In this document: in pieces, positions 25,325 to 34,600 of the stretch
Layout of the letters: every line of letters begins with the position of its first letter
How positions within the stretch are numbered: position 1 is the first letter of the stretch
NCBI GenBank assembly: GCA_965221795.1
Contig: OZ244914.1
Coordinates: forward strand, 3,534,001 to 3,598,000
Length of the DNA: 64,000 nt
Source: VYFG01 sp965221795
Lineage (GTDB): Bacteria > Pseudomonadota > Gammaproteobacteria > Arenicellales > Poriferihabitantaceae
Reading direction: 5' to 3'
The notes under the pieces: model-generated
The model's input: the letters and a program-made list of their open reading frames with translations, nothing else
Told to the model about the DNA's origin: nothing
The model's database searches: none
Program-made: the position numbers and the translations under genes

Positions 25325-28300
25325 TCACATATTCCGGCGATACTGTCCGCCTACCTGATACATTGTCTCAGATATTTGACCCAGGGAACAATATCGGACG
25401 GCATCCATCAATTCCGCAAAAATATTCCGATTTTCCAGTACGGCCAGGCGAATTCTCTGCAGTGCTGCTGCCGAATGTGCTTTGCGGCACTGGTGAAAAT
25501 CCTGCAACCGCTCGATTTGGCTCTGCTTTTCCTCATGGCTGGAACGTGCCAAGGGCACATTTTGCCTTGGGGCTGCCTCGTCTCGCTGAAAGGTATTGAC
25601 TCCGATGATCGGCAGCGATTTATCGTGCTTCCGATGTTCGTACTCCATCGACTCATCCTGGATTTTGCCGCGCTGATAACCGCTTTCCATAGCCCCTAGC
25701 ACACCTCCGCGCTCACAAATCCGTTCAAACTCCATCAGCACCGCCTCTTCCACTAATTCAGTCAACTCCTCCATGATGAAACTGCCCTGATTCGGGTTTT
25801 CATTACCGGCAAGTCCCCACTCCTGATTAATGATCAATTGAATCGCCAATGCCCGCCGCACCGACTCTTCGGTAGGGGTAGTGACCGCTTCATCATACGC
25901 ATTGGTATGTAGGCTATTGCAGTGGTCGTACACCGCAATCAATGCTTGGAGGGTAGTCCGAATGTCGTTGAAATCCATTTCCTGAGCATGCAAGGACCGC
26001 CCGGAAGTCTGGATATGATACTTGAGTTTCTGGGATCGTTCATCGGCACCATACCGTTCCCGCATAGCGATTGCCCAAATGCGGCGGGCGACGCGACCCA
26101 TCACGGTATACTCCGGATCCATGCCATTACTGAAGAAAAAGGAAAAATTCGGGGCGAACGCATTCACCTGCATACCGCGAGCCAGATAGCTCTCGACAAA
26201 AGTGAATCCGTTCGACAGGGTGAAAGCCAATTGTGAGATCGGATTGGCACCGGCCTCAGCGATGTGGTACCCGGAGATCGACACCGAGTAAAAGTTCCGG
26301 ATGCGATGCTCGACAAAATACTCCTGGATATCGCCCATCAACTTGAGGGCAAATTCCGTAGAAAAAATGCAGGTATTCTGACCCTGATCCTCTTTCAGGA
26401 TATCGGCTTGGACAGTGCCTCGAACATTCTCCAAAGTCCACTGGCGCAGCAGTTCGGTTTCGCCTTCATTCGGCGTCCTGCCCTCGCGCACCTGGAAGTG
26501 GTGTAACTGCTGATCAATGGCAGCATTCAAAAACATTGCCAAAATGATCGGGGCGGGCCCATTGATGGTCATCGAGACCGAGGTCTGGGGGTCGCACAGG
26601 TCAAAGCCATCATAAAGGGCCTTCATATCTTCCAGCGTCGCAATCGAGACCCCCGAATTGCCCACCTTGCCATAGATATCGGGACGTTCATTGGGATCAC
26701 ATCCATACAACGTGACCGAGTCAAATGCGGTGGAGAGGCGTTTGGCTGCTGAATGGGAAGACAGATGATGGAAGCGGCGATTGGTGCGAAACGCATCGCC
26801 TTCGCCGGCAAACATGCGGGTAGGAGCCTCGCTTTCCCGCTTGAGAGGAAAGACTCCGGCTGTAAAAGGGAAACTGCCGGGCAGATTTTCCAGCATCAAC
26901 CATTGCAGGAGATCCCCTTGATCGGCATAGGATGGTAAGGCGACCCGTGCAAGACGGATGCCTGACAATGTGATACGTGCCAGCGAATGTCGTGTTTCGC
27001 GGTCCCGTACCTGCACCATGAGTTCATTCTGCCGGTATCTTTCCCGGCGCTCAGGCCATGCGGCCAGCAGTTCCCCGGCCTCTTTTCCCATGGCTTTTTT
27101 GCGCACGGCAGCCAGAGATTCCAGTGCATCCGGGGCCGCTTCACCTGCCGCCTCCAAAAGGGCTTTCGCGGCCAGGAGCTGCTGACATTCCCGCGCTTGG
27201 GCCGCTTTTTCCTGCACCCTGGCCTTGTACTCCCGAACCGTTGCTGCGATTTCGCTCAGGTATCGGGTCCGGCCCGGTGCGATGAGGGGAATATTGTCCG
27301 TCGAATACCGATTGGCCGCGCAGTGCAATGTGCCCGGTTGGGTCTCCAGACCACAGTCGGACAACCGCCCCACAAGATCGTGATACAACGCGGTCACCCC
27401 ATCGTCATTGAATCGTGCGGCCAATGTGCCGAATACCGGCATCTGATCCCGGGGGTTGCCATACGCCTTGCGATTGCGCTGGACCTGTTTGCACACATCC
27501 CGGTATGCATCCCGAGCTCCCTTGCGATCAAATTTGTTGATGGCGACGACATCTGCAAAGTCGAGCATATCAATTTTTTCCAATTGGCTCTGTGCGCCAT
27601 ATTCAGGAGTCATGACATATAGGGATACATCCACCAGATCGCTGATCGCGGTGCTTCCCTGGCCAATTCCGGGAGTTTCTACCACGATCAAATCGAAGCC
27701 GGCGACCCGGCAAGCGGCAATCATATCCGGTATCGCGGCGGGCAGGTCGGTCGTCGAACTCCGCGTTGCGATGGAACGCATATAAATATTCGGGTGATGG
27801 ATCGCATTCATTCGGATCCGGTCCCCAAGCAAGGCTCCTCCGGTTCGTCTTCGAGACGGGTCGACCGCAATCAGGGCGATCTTGAGTCGATCTTGCTGGT
27901 CCAGACGGAACCGGAGAATGAGTTCGTCGGTCAGGGAGGATTTTCCCGCCCCTCCTGTGCCAGTAATGCCGAGTACCGGAGCCATGCGGTCCATAGACGC
28001 TGCCCGTGCATGCAGTGTATCCTGAACGGCAGTCCCCAATGTATCATTTTCCAATGCCGTCAGGAAGTGTGCCAACGATTTCCAATCTACCGCCGACAGT
28101 TTTTCCATATCCAGCGTTGGTTTGGTGTCCGGAACCACCGCACTGCGTTCAATCATTTCACGGATCATGCCTTCAAGTCCCATGGCTTGACCATCTTCGG
28201 GAGAATAGACTCGGGTGACACCGTAGTCCTGCAACTCCCGAATTTCTTCCGGTACGATAACCCCTCCGCCCCCGGCAAAAACCCGAATCGCTTCTCCTCC

Positions 28301-28594
28301 CCGGGCCCGCAGCATATCCACCATGTACTTGAAAAACTCCATGTGGCCGCCCTGATAAGAACTGACCGCGATGGCTTGGCTGTCTTCCTGTAAAGCCGCG
28401 GTCACGATCTCTTCTACGGACCGGTTATGTCCCAAGTGGATTACCTCGGCGCCTTGATCCTGGAGAATACGACGCATCAGATTGATCGCCGCATCATGGC
28501 CATCAAACAGGCTGGCAGCCGTAATGAATCGACTCGGACGAACGGTTCCCGAAGCTGAATCAGGGAGAGTCGAAGGCTTCAGTTTCTCAAGCAT
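25325..28594 (-). CDS. icmF: Fused isobutyryl-CoA mutase IcmF
   Basis: 1089 residues with three parts. Residues about 20-150 are the adenosylcobalamin-binding domain, with DGHDAA at 31-36 giving the lower-ligand His33. Residues about 200-450 are the MeaB-like G-protein chaperone, with P-loop GITGTGGAGKS near 209-219. Residues about 520-1089 are the substrate-binding mutase barrel (MTINGPAPIILAMFLNAAID, ISGYHIAEAGANP). The order B12-GTPase-mutase is diagnostic of IcmF, which interconverts isobutyryl-CoA and n-butyryl-CoA, and in some members isovaleryl- and pivalyl-CoA. It is the first gene of the operon and supplies branched-to-straight chain isomerisation for the imported acid. It needs coenzyme B12; no B12 genes are in the window. 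Confidence 0.95.
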   Translation of the reverse strand: MLEKLKPSTLPDSASGTVRPSRFITAASLFDGHDAAINLMRRILQDQGAEVIHLGHNRSVEEIVTAALQEDSQAIAVSSYQGGHMEFFKYMVDMLRARGGEAIRVFAGGGGVIVPEEIRELQDYGVTRVYSPEDGQAMGLEGMIREMIERSAVVPDTKPTLDMEKLSAVDWKSLAHFLTALENDTLGTAVQDTLHARAASMDRMAPVLGITGTGGAGKSSLTDELILRFRLDQQDRLKIALIAVDPSRRRTGGALLGDRIRMNAIHHPNIYMRSIATRSSTTDLPAAIPDMIAACRVAGFDLIVVETPGIGQGSTAISDLVDVSLYVMTPEYGAQSQLEKIDMLDFADVVAINKFDRKGARDAYRDVCKQVQRNRKAYGNPRDQMPVFGTLAARFNDDGVTALYHDLVGRLSDCGLETQPGTLHCAANRYSTDNIPLIAPGRTRYLSEIAATVREYKARVQEKAAQARECQQLLAAKALLEAAGEAAPDALESLAAVRKKAMGKEAGELLAAWPERRERYRQNELMVQVRDRETRHSLARITLSGIRLARVALPSYADQGDLLQWLMLENLPGSFPFTAGVFPLKRESEAPTRMFAGEGDAFRTNRRFHHLSSHSAAKRLSTAFDSVTLYGCDPNERPDIYGKVGNSGVSIATLEDMKALYDGFDLCDPQTSVSMTINGPAPIILAMFLNAAIDQQLHHFQVREGRTPNEGETELLRQWTLENVRGTVQADILKEDQGQNTCIFSTEFALKLMGDIQEYFVEHRIRNFYSVSISGYHIAEAGANPISQLAFTLSNGFTFVESYLARGMQVNAFAPNFSFFFSNGMDPEYTVMGRVARRIWAIAMRERYGADERSQKLKYHIQTSGRSLHAQEMDFNDIRTTLQALIAVYDHCNSLHTNAYDEAVTTPTEESVRRALAIQLIINQEWGLAGNENPNQGSFIMEELTELVEEAVLMEFERICERGGVLGAMESGYQRGKIQDESMEYEHRKHDKSLPIIGVNTFQRDEAAPRQNVPLARSSHEEKQSQIERLQDFHQCRKAHSAAALQRIRLAVLENRNIFAELMDAVRYCSLGQISETMYQVGGQYRRNM

Positions 28595-28698
28595 GAACGG
28601 GCGGGTGGAGAAGGCAGAGCGAGGGGGCGAAGGTTTCTATCTGCGACAATCGGATCTGAGACCATACTATGACAAGATATCACTTCGCAATCAATCCA

Positions 28699-28728
28699 GG
28701 AATAGCTGCTTAGAGGGACCTTTGTCAA
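28699..28728 (-). promoter_or_regulatory. Candidate sigma-70 promoter for the icmF operon
   Basis: On the minus strand a perfect -35 TTGACA (28728-28723) is followed after 18 bp by TATTCC (28704-28699) as a weak -10. It lies about 105 bp before the icmF start. Chosen by eye; no other better pair was seen nearby. Confidence 0.35.
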
Positions 28729-28901
28729 CGCAAATCTCTGCGGTGGCATTGACAATTCATGCCTTAAATGGTGGTTCAGTGCGTCTATTCGGGCACTAAA
28801 GAGATATTTCTATTTGTCTTGCCATTAATCAGGATCAGGGGGAGGGGTTACTCCAGATGCTGATGTAGTAACATAGCTACATCTCAATCTGAAGATTCAT
28901 T

Positions 28902-29000
28902 ATGCCCATTACGATCCTTACCAGCCGTGAATTCAATCAAAACCCTTCCGAGGCAAAAAGAGCCACTGCCTCCGGCCCCGTAATCATTACTGACCGGTAA
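28902..29000 (+). pseudogene. Phd/YefM-type antitoxin, N-terminal stub
   Basis: From ATG 28902 the frame reads MPITILTSREFNQNPSEAKR and then GPVIITDR, the DNA-binding start of Phd/YefM antitoxins. It stops after 32 residues. Full members have 75-90 residues and a toxin-binding tail. No Doc, VapC or RelE toxin gene was recognised in the following 580 bp, so the pair is dead. Confidence 0.75.
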
Positions 29001-29582
29001 CTACTCGTCCCCGGAATGCGGGCAGAATCACTCGAAACCCGCCATTTCAGGCCCATCTTCCGTTCAGGAAGATGCGATGATAGCACATGATATCAATGTG
29101 TTATAACCGTATTTCGGGTTTTCTGGCAGACACTAACTACTCACCCCCTTGATGATACCCCGCATAGCGGAGGGTCGATTGCGGCTTGCCATTGGCCGGT
29201 GCCAGCTGTTGATGGTCATGTTGCGCATTTTCTGGTCCACGGGCAGCACATCACTGCCAACGTGATCCAACATTCCGAGATTGTCAGTGACACCCTCTGT
29301 TGGGTGATCGATTCATGGACATCGGACGGTATAACGGATCATCCGACCAACATGAATTGATCACAAGAGATCGAAAAGACGGTTTTCGGGTTTCTGGTGC
29401 AGGCGGGTATTTTCAGTTGTTGTACAATCGACGGGGCAATCATTTAATGCTTGCCACAGTAACATGATGCCGGTTTCAACTGACGGTTCAGCGCTGGCAT
29501 CGACTTTGGTCTTGTGCCCGGATCGGCAGCTGGTCCCTGCACGCATGATTTCGGGAAAGCATAAAAGCGGCGAGCCGTATCG
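29001..29582. other. Stretch without supported gene
   Basis: One plus-strand frame of about 50 codons ending near 29359 (VDGHVAHFLVHGQHITANVI) is open but matches no family I know. Nothing else is supported. The 3' part should hold the promoter of the first AAA ATPase gene. Confidence 0.4.
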
Positions 29583-30887
29583 ATGAACCCTGACCAGAAA
29601 AGAAGGCTGGAGTCTTTCCTCAAGCAGACGGAAGGGGCACCGCCGCCGGTGTTTGTTGGACGGACCGAAGTGCTGGACGACATTGCTCTGGCAGCGGAAC
29701 AGGTATGGGAAGGTACGGGATCGGGTCAGCAGGGTGCAGAGAAAACGACGCGCATTGTCCAGGGAGCACCGGGGGCTGGCAAGAGCTCGATCGTGAATGA
29801 AATTGCGCAGAATCCGGCGAGGCTGTATGCGGAGAGTGTTGGCAAGGCCCCGTTGGTGGTGACACTCAGGTCTGGCGATATTGCGGGGCCAATCGATATT
29901 CTCAAGCCGCTAGCCGAGAAGATCAATCCGTCGAAAGTCCAGGAGTTCATGGCCAGGATTCGCAAAAACACTGAGGGCGAGGCTGGTTTTGGATTTGGGC
30001 TGTTCCGATTCGCCCGCAAACAGGAAACCAGTGTCGAACATGCCGAGCCCGCTGCAACCTGGGACACTTTCGGAATCTGGGTCGAGCAGCACGGTGGATT
30101 TGACCGCCCGATCGTGCTGGCGATCGACGAGGCCCAAAGGCTTGACTATGACCGAAAACACCCGCTTTCAAAGCTGTTTCAAAGTCTCCATGATGGTTGC
30201 GGTCTGCCGATTGCATTGGTGTTGGCTGGTCTCAGCGATACCGAATACTCGGCCGGCCGGATGGATCTGACCCGGATACCGCCCGATCAGAAACACCATA
30301 TCGGCCGCTTTCCGGATCCTGAGGCTAGGGAGTTCATGACCAGATCCTGTGCGCATTTCGGGATTGATGTTGCCGGATTCGAGGATCAAGTGAAGCGACT
30401 GGCCCGGCCCTGCGATGGCTGGCCCCGCCACCTGCATATCGTTCTCAAGGCATTTGGCAGAGAGGCCCTGAGAACCGGGGGGGTTCTCAGTCAGGCAGAA
30501 TGGGAAAGAATAGGCCTTGAGATCAAGGCGGGAAGAGACGCTTATTACGACAATCAATATTCAGATGAGATGCAAATCTCCATCAACCTGACCGCCAAAG
30601 TGATGGCAGAGCTGGACTCCGGTCACAGTCGTGCCAAAATTGAATATTTGATGAAAGAACTACATAAGACGGATTCCCTAACCTATTGCTTTCCTGCCGA
30701 TATGGATGCGAACTCCTTCTTCGTTCACCTGGTACATCAGGGGGCTTTACACAAAGAATCCGTTGATCGGTTCGTGTGCCCGATCCCGTCTTTCCGGACC
30801 TATCTGCTGGATCGGGGCGGGGTCGTAGAGAACTCTACTCAACTTCCAGACACCGCTATGAGCAACGACTCTTCATCACCTGACTGA
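29583..30887 (+). CDS. Stand-alone AAA ATPase, copy 1
   Basis: 434 residues of the AAA_16/ORC-CDC6-like class. PPVFVGRTEVLDDI precedes Walker A QGAPGAGKSSIV (about 60-71). Walker B is VLAIDEAQRLD (Asp182, Glu183). DGWPRHLHIVLKAFGREALR fits the sensor-2/lid region. A winged-helix-like C-terminus with PIPSFRTYLLDRGG completes it. A Gly/Phe-rich segment at 131-146 (EGEAGFGFGLFRFARK) lies between the P-loop and Walker B. No nuclease or effector domain is seen. The second ATPase gene follows 249 bp downstream with the same layout. Function is unknown; possible roles are a mobile-element target selector or a defence switch. Confidence 0.75.
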   Translation: MNPDQKRRLESFLKQTEGAPPPVFVGRTEVLDDIALAAEQVWEGTGSGQQGAEKTTRIVQGAPGAGKSSIVNEIAQNPARLYAESVGKAPLVVTLRSGDIAGPIDILKPLAEKINPSKVQEFMARIRKNTEGEAGFGFGLFRFARKQETSVEHAEPAATWDTFGIWVEQHGGFDRPIVLAIDEAQRLDYDRKHPLSKLFQSLHDGCGLPIALVLAGLSDTEYSAGRMDLTRIPPDQKHHIGRFPDPEAREFMTRSCAHFGIDVAGFEDQVKRLARPCDGWPRHLHIVLKAFGREALRTGGVLSQAEWERIGLEIKAGRDAYYDNQYSDEMQISINLTAKVMAELDSGHSRAKIEYLMKELHKTDSLTYCFPADMDANSFFVHLVHQGALHKESVDRFVCPIPSFRTYLLDRGGVVENSTQLPDTAMSNDSSSPD

Positions 30888-31075
30888 CCTCTTCAGGCTT
30901 TTCCACTCGTTTCGTTTCCAGAATGAGTCCGCATCTCTGGATGGATTCATACCCCGATTGGAAAACGCGGAAAACTTGACTACTGCAGCAGATTATTTCA
31001 AAGCAAGTCCGTACTGATAGGGAGTTTCCCCACGCTAATGTAATGCCTTAGATTATCATCTTGAGTTACAAAATA

Positions 31076-31112
31076 TGTATCTGTTCGCCCCAATAAGAGG
31101 CGAGCAGATACA
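31076..31112. promoter_or_regulatory. Inverted repeat upstream of second AAA gene
   Basis: Two 14-bp arms (TGTATCTGTTCGCC at 31076-31089 and its near complement at 31099-31112) with one mismatch and a 9-nt loop. It sits 24 bp before the second AAA ATPase start. No T-run follows, so an operator or 5'-leader hairpin is more likely than a terminator. Confidence 0.5.
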
Positions 31113-31136
31113 TTATCAGAATGAATATACTGAATT

Positions 31137-32345
31137 ATGAATCAGTTTAACGTGAAAGCCATTCGATCTTTTATAGATGGTAGTGATCGTAAAGAGCCGC
31201 TATTCTTCATGGGCAGGTTCGATGAAAAAGATATTGCTCAGGCGGTATTCAATCAATTGGAAGATGGAAGGACTGAGGGTAATACGGTCATCTTTCAGGG
31301 TGCGCCGGGCGCGGGAAAAACAGCGCTACTTAATCATCTCAAAGACACCGTTTCTTCAACAACTTTTGATACTGCGCGACTGTCATCTCATTTGCTTCAT
31401 CAACCAAGTGAAGCGTTATTTGAAGTATTTGAGCAAGTTGAACCGAAACTTGCAGAAGATGTGTTACGCCAAAAACAAACGGAATGGGGCATTAAAATCT
31501 TTGGGGTTAATCGTCAATCTACATCGAAGACTGCGCCAATAGAGATTCCGACAGTTCGCCAGTTGATGAATCTTCGCCAAAGTAGAAAACCACTGATCTT
31601 ATTTCTTGATGAAGCTCAGAACAGTAATGGCGATCTGCCTGATGGGAAGAGTTCGATTCTACAAGAACTCCATTCAGATCACAGCGGGAGCGTGTGTCTC
31701 ATTATCGGCGGGTTGGGTAATACACGAAAACGAATTAAGAGCCTTGGTATTTCAAGGGTGTCTTCTGATTACACGATGACACTTCAATTCCTGCATGAAA
31801 AAGAAGTCATTGATGCGCTTGAAGCGTTCTTGAATTACAAAACTTTCAAAATTGATCCGCGCGGTTGTGATCTAGAACCGCTTAAGGAACTTGTGGTTGA
31901 TGAGTCGATGGGTTGGCCGCAACATCTGACCAACACGCTTCGTTCTTTAGGTGAAGAATTGATCCGTGTCGAAGGAAAACTTTCAGGGTGTGATATGGAT
32001 CGCATTCAGAATCGTTCACAAGCTCGCCGTGAAGACTATTATGCGGATAGGCTAGAAGGCATTCCCGATACGCTTTTATCAGCAGTTGTTCTTGTTACAC
32101 CGAGAAGTGGTAGCGCGATGAGGCGTGAAATACGAAAAGCAGTTCGAGTCGCATATGAAAATGACCCTGATATATCGGAAGATGTACCAAAGGGAGAGGC
32201 ATTCAACACACTTATCCATCATGGTGTGCTTCAAGAAGATGTGGGAGGCAACCTCACAATACCGATCCCATCAATGCATGACTATGTTATGAACCAAACA
32301 AAGGCGCATAGAAAAACAGTAGAAACTGAAGTACTGTCTCATTAA
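31137..32345 (+). CDS. Stand-alone AAA ATPase, copy 2
   Basis: A 402-residue paralogue of the ATPase at 29583. Walker A is FQGAPGAGKTALL (about 53-65), Walker B LILFLDEAQNSNG (Asp158, Glu159). The lid reads MGWPQHLTNTLRSLGEELIR and the C-terminus IPIPSMHDYVMNQ. The equivalent of the Gly/Phe segment is WGIKIFGVNRQ (117-127). The DNA is clearly more AT-rich than copy 1 and codon choice differs, so the pair did not arise by recent local duplication; the genes were probably acquired together as a divergent pair or at different times. No effector domain is visible. Confidence 0.75.
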   Translation: MNQFNVKAIRSFIDGSDRKEPLFFMGRFDEKDIAQAVFNQLEDGRTEGNTVIFQGAPGAGKTALLNHLKDTVSSTTFDTARLSSHLLHQPSEALFEVFEQVEPKLAEDVLRQKQTEWGIKIFGVNRQSTSKTAPIEIPTVRQLMNLRQSRKPLILFLDEAQNSNGDLPDGKSSILQELHSDHSGSVCLIIGGLGNTRKRIKSLGISRVSSDYTMTLQFLHEKEVIDALEAFLNYKTFKIDPRGCDLEPLKELVVDESMGWPQHLTNTLRSLGEELIRVEGKLSGCDMDRIQNRSQARREDYYADRLEGIPDTLLSAVVLVTPRSGSAMRREIRKAVRVAYENDPDISEDVPKGEAFNTLIHHGVLQEDVGGNLTIPIPSMHDYVMNQTKAHRKTVETEVLSH

Positions 32346-32421
32346 GCTCCTAATACAAACTTCACGTCCGCATGAAAAACGTGCTCTCATCAATCGCCCG
32401 TGCCGCGTTCGTAGGGCCCTG

Positions 32422-32712
32422 TCACTTCGTAGGCCACATAATCGCCTGCTTGACCTGATGGATCAGACCCACTCCAATCGATTTCGTTGAATCTTCGGCA
32501 TATCCGCTGGCTCTGGCATCGCCCCAGTCATATTGGTGATCCGAAATGACAACAGGTCGTGCCGGAAATCTGACATACCCGCGTCCGAATTCATCCTGCA
32601 TTGCACGGATGTTCCGGAAGATTGCCGCGAAGTCATAGCCGAAACGGGCTGCATGCGAGTCGCGTACAGCTATAACCTCAGAGATAATCGGATCAGTCGG
32701 TTGATTGGGCAT
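32422..32712 (-). CDS. Partner (antitoxin) of PIN toxin
   Basis: 96 residues. The start matches small partners of this PIN group: PTDPIISEVIAVRDSHAARF, then GYDFAAIFRNIRAMQDEFGR and YVRFPAR. Such partners are usually 60-75 residues; here about 25 extra C-terminal residues may be read-through of a lost stop. The ATG 32712 lies inside the end of the PIN reading frame, so translation was coupled to the toxin. The gene is intact although the toxin is not. Confidence 0.7.
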   Translation of the reverse strand: MPNQPTDPIISEVIAVRDSHAARFGYDFAAIFRNIRAMQDEFGRGYVRFPARPVVISDHQYDWGDARASGYAEDSTKSIGVGLIHQVKQAIMWPTK

Positions 32713-33177
32713 GGTTCGCCTCCATAAGTTCGTTTGGTGTGCAGATGACCAGGTGGCTCATAGCCCGCCTGTCGGCATATGTGCTCGATTCTTGTGCGCA
32801 TCGCTGTATTGGCAGTATCCCACGTTACCAGAAAATCCACGCCGTTGGTCACGGCAATGGCGATGTGCCGCATCTTCTGCAGCCTGGCGTGGAAACGCTT
32901 CCAGGTCGACAAGGGCTTGTGCCAGATTTTCCGCTTCCGGGATCGCATCCAGCAACGAGATTGCTTTGAGCATCTTCAGCCGGACTTCCGCAGCCTCCGG
33001 AACACTCGAACCGGCTTCGGCAACGACCAGTTGGGAGGCGACGAGGTCAAACCTCGCGAGCGCATGTCTCCACCATTCATGGGTGACCTCCTGGTACGCA
33101 GCGACCACCATATCCCGTGATGGTCTTGCCTTCAAGTAGCTGATAACCGAAGTTTCAATGTATGGGGTTCGTTTCAT
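32693..33177 (-). pseudogene. PIN-domain toxin, frameshifted
   Basis: ATG 33177 begins a PIN domain: YIETSVISYLKARPSRDMVV, then LVASQLVVAEAGSSVPEA and LPDI-like SLLDAIPEAENLAQAL. After QAAEDAAH the frame is lost near 32880 and continues one frame over as IAIAVTNGVDFLVTWDTANT and RTRIEHICRQAGYEPP. A second indel then returns to a frame reading VICTPNELMEANHA up to a stop at 32693. The acidic residues (Glu in YIETS, Glu in VVAEA, Asp in AAEDAAH, Asp in VTWD) are all present but split between frames, so no active RNase should be made. Confidence 0.82.
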
Positions 33178-33215
33178 TGTGGGATGTTCTGCCCCATTCG
33201 ACTGTTTAGAAGCGA

Positions 33216-34361
33216 TCAGTTTTTCAGCAAGTCTTGCACAGTCGACTTGGCACTCACCAACTCATAGCGTGTGGACCTGCCTCCACCTGACAACGGAACA
33301 AGAATTCCCTTGACCACCAGATCAGAAAGATCACGGCTGGCGGTTCTATTGGGGCATTTGGTAATGATTTCATATTTCCTGGTCGTGACTCCTCCTTCAA
33401 ACCCCTTTCGGCCTTCCGCAAACACCCGAAATACCATCCTGGCTTGCCGGTCATTCAACTGATCGCCATACGCTTCGTAGAAGCGCGTCTTGGCCAATAC
33501 GAAATCCACCTCATCCTTCGCAATTTCCTGCGCCCGTATGACCTGATCGGCAAAATAATCCAGCCAATGATCAACATCAAGGCTCCCATGGCTCGCTTTT
33601 TTCAGTTCCAGATAGTAGGATTTTTTATCTCCCTCAATCGCCGTCGCAAGGCAGGCGGTAGTTGGATAGTTCAGGCTTTGAGAAAGCGCATGATCGGAGA
33701 TGGCTCTGCCAACTCGTCCATTTCCATCAGCAAAGGGATGAATCACTTCGAACCAGAGATGCGCAATCCCTGCTCGGACCAACCCTGATAACTTCTGGTC
33801 GCCAGTCAGGGGACTGGTCCGGTTATACCAGTCGAGAAACGTTGCCATTTCTACGGGCACTTGAGTTGCTGACGGCGCTTCATAGTGGACCTTTCCCCGT
33901 CCGTAAGGTCCGCTGACGATTTGCATTGGAGACGGGTCGTTTCGGTATGCTCCACGCAGAATGAACGAGTAACGCTGCTCCGGGACGATCATGGACTGCC
34001 ACTTACCCAATAAATCATGCGTTAGAACATCCTGCCAATTCTTTCGTACATCCACCAGTAACGAAGCAGCCCCTGCCGATTGCGGGTCTGCGTTGTCCGA
34101 CAGGGTATCCGATGTGATCAAGGACAGTAGCGACGACCGAACCGAATCTCTATCCAGGTTCTCGCCCTCGATAGCACTGGTCTTGATGGCTTCCGACAGC
34201 ATCAGGTGAACCAGAGCGTCCTTTTGAGATGTCATCGAGAGTGCATCAAACCGGCCCGCTAAACGCTCTGAACCGATCCGGAACTCCAACTCCCGATCAT
34301 TGAGCTTGCGACAATCATAGCGAAAGTTCGGCCAGTCGGAATGTTGCCATATCCATCTCAT
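33216..34361 (-). CDS. Fic-family AMP-transferase with DUF4172 N-terminus
   Basis: 381 residues. The N-terminus WIWQHSDWPNFRYD is the DUF4172 signature. The autoinhibitory helix carries TSAIEGEN (61-68). The Fic loop is a complete HPFADGNGR (208-216) with catalytic His208, so this is an active-type enzyme, unlike the other two Fic-fold proteins of the window. RGAYRNDPSPMQIVSGPYGR forms the usual flap. The C-terminal 90 residues are a winged-helix domain (TTRKYEIITKCPNRTASRDL). It likely AMPylates a target protein and is held in check by the internal Glu65 motif. An inverted repeat lies in its promoter. Confidence 0.9.
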   Translation of the reverse strand: MRWIWQHSDWPNFRYDCRKLNDRELEFRIGSERLAGRFDALSMTSQKDALVHLMLSEAIKTSAIEGENLDRDSVRSSLLSLITSDTLSDNADPQSAGAASLLVDVRKNWQDVLTHDLLGKWQSMIVPEQRYSFILRGAYRNDPSPMQIVSGPYGRGKVHYEAPSATQVPVEMATFLDWYNRTSPLTGDQKLSGLVRAGIAHLWFEVIHPFADGNGRVGRAISDHALSQSLNYPTTACLATAIEGDKKSYYLELKKASHGSLDVDHWLDYFADQVIRAQEIAKDEVDFVLAKTRFYEAYGDQLNDRQARMVFRVFAEGRKGFEGGVTTRKYEIITKCPNRTASRDLSDLVVKGILVPLSGGGRSTRYELVSAKSTVQDLLKN

Positions 34362-34405
34362 GGCACGATTTTAACATTTATTCACGCGATAAACTTTCTT
34401 ATTAT

Positions 34406-34432
34406 GGCGTGATTATGGAGTGCAATCACGCC
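34406..34432. promoter_or_regulatory. Inverted repeat in Fic promoter region
   Basis: Perfect 9-bp arms GGCGTGATT and AATCACGCC separated by 9 bp, 45 bp upstream of the Fic start codon. A further CGCGTGAA half-like word lies at about 34382-34389 on the minus strand. Position and symmetry suggest an operator, possibly bound by the winged-helix domain of the Fic protein itself. Confidence 0.5.
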
Positions 34433-34499
34433 AAGTTTCTCTGAACACATGGTTCTCTGCTTTCTCATACTCTAGAGCCTGTTCATACAATCTGACTTG

Positions 34500-34600
34500 G
34501 ATAGGGTATGCTCGGTGCTGATTTTCAGCGGCAACCGCGCGGCGGAACCGATTCATGGAGCTCACCCCAGTGCCATACGAGCGCATTACGCCGCTGCTGT
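34500..34600. repeat. Element-end-like repeat, copy 2 (inverted)
   Basis: Reverse-complement match of the repeat at 14498-14590, including GAGCGCATTACGCCGCTGCTG and ATAGGGTAT. It adjoins about 300-700 bp of scrambled minus-strand frames (34600-35210) that look like decayed mobile-element coding DNA but carry no motif I can assign. Confidence 0.7.
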
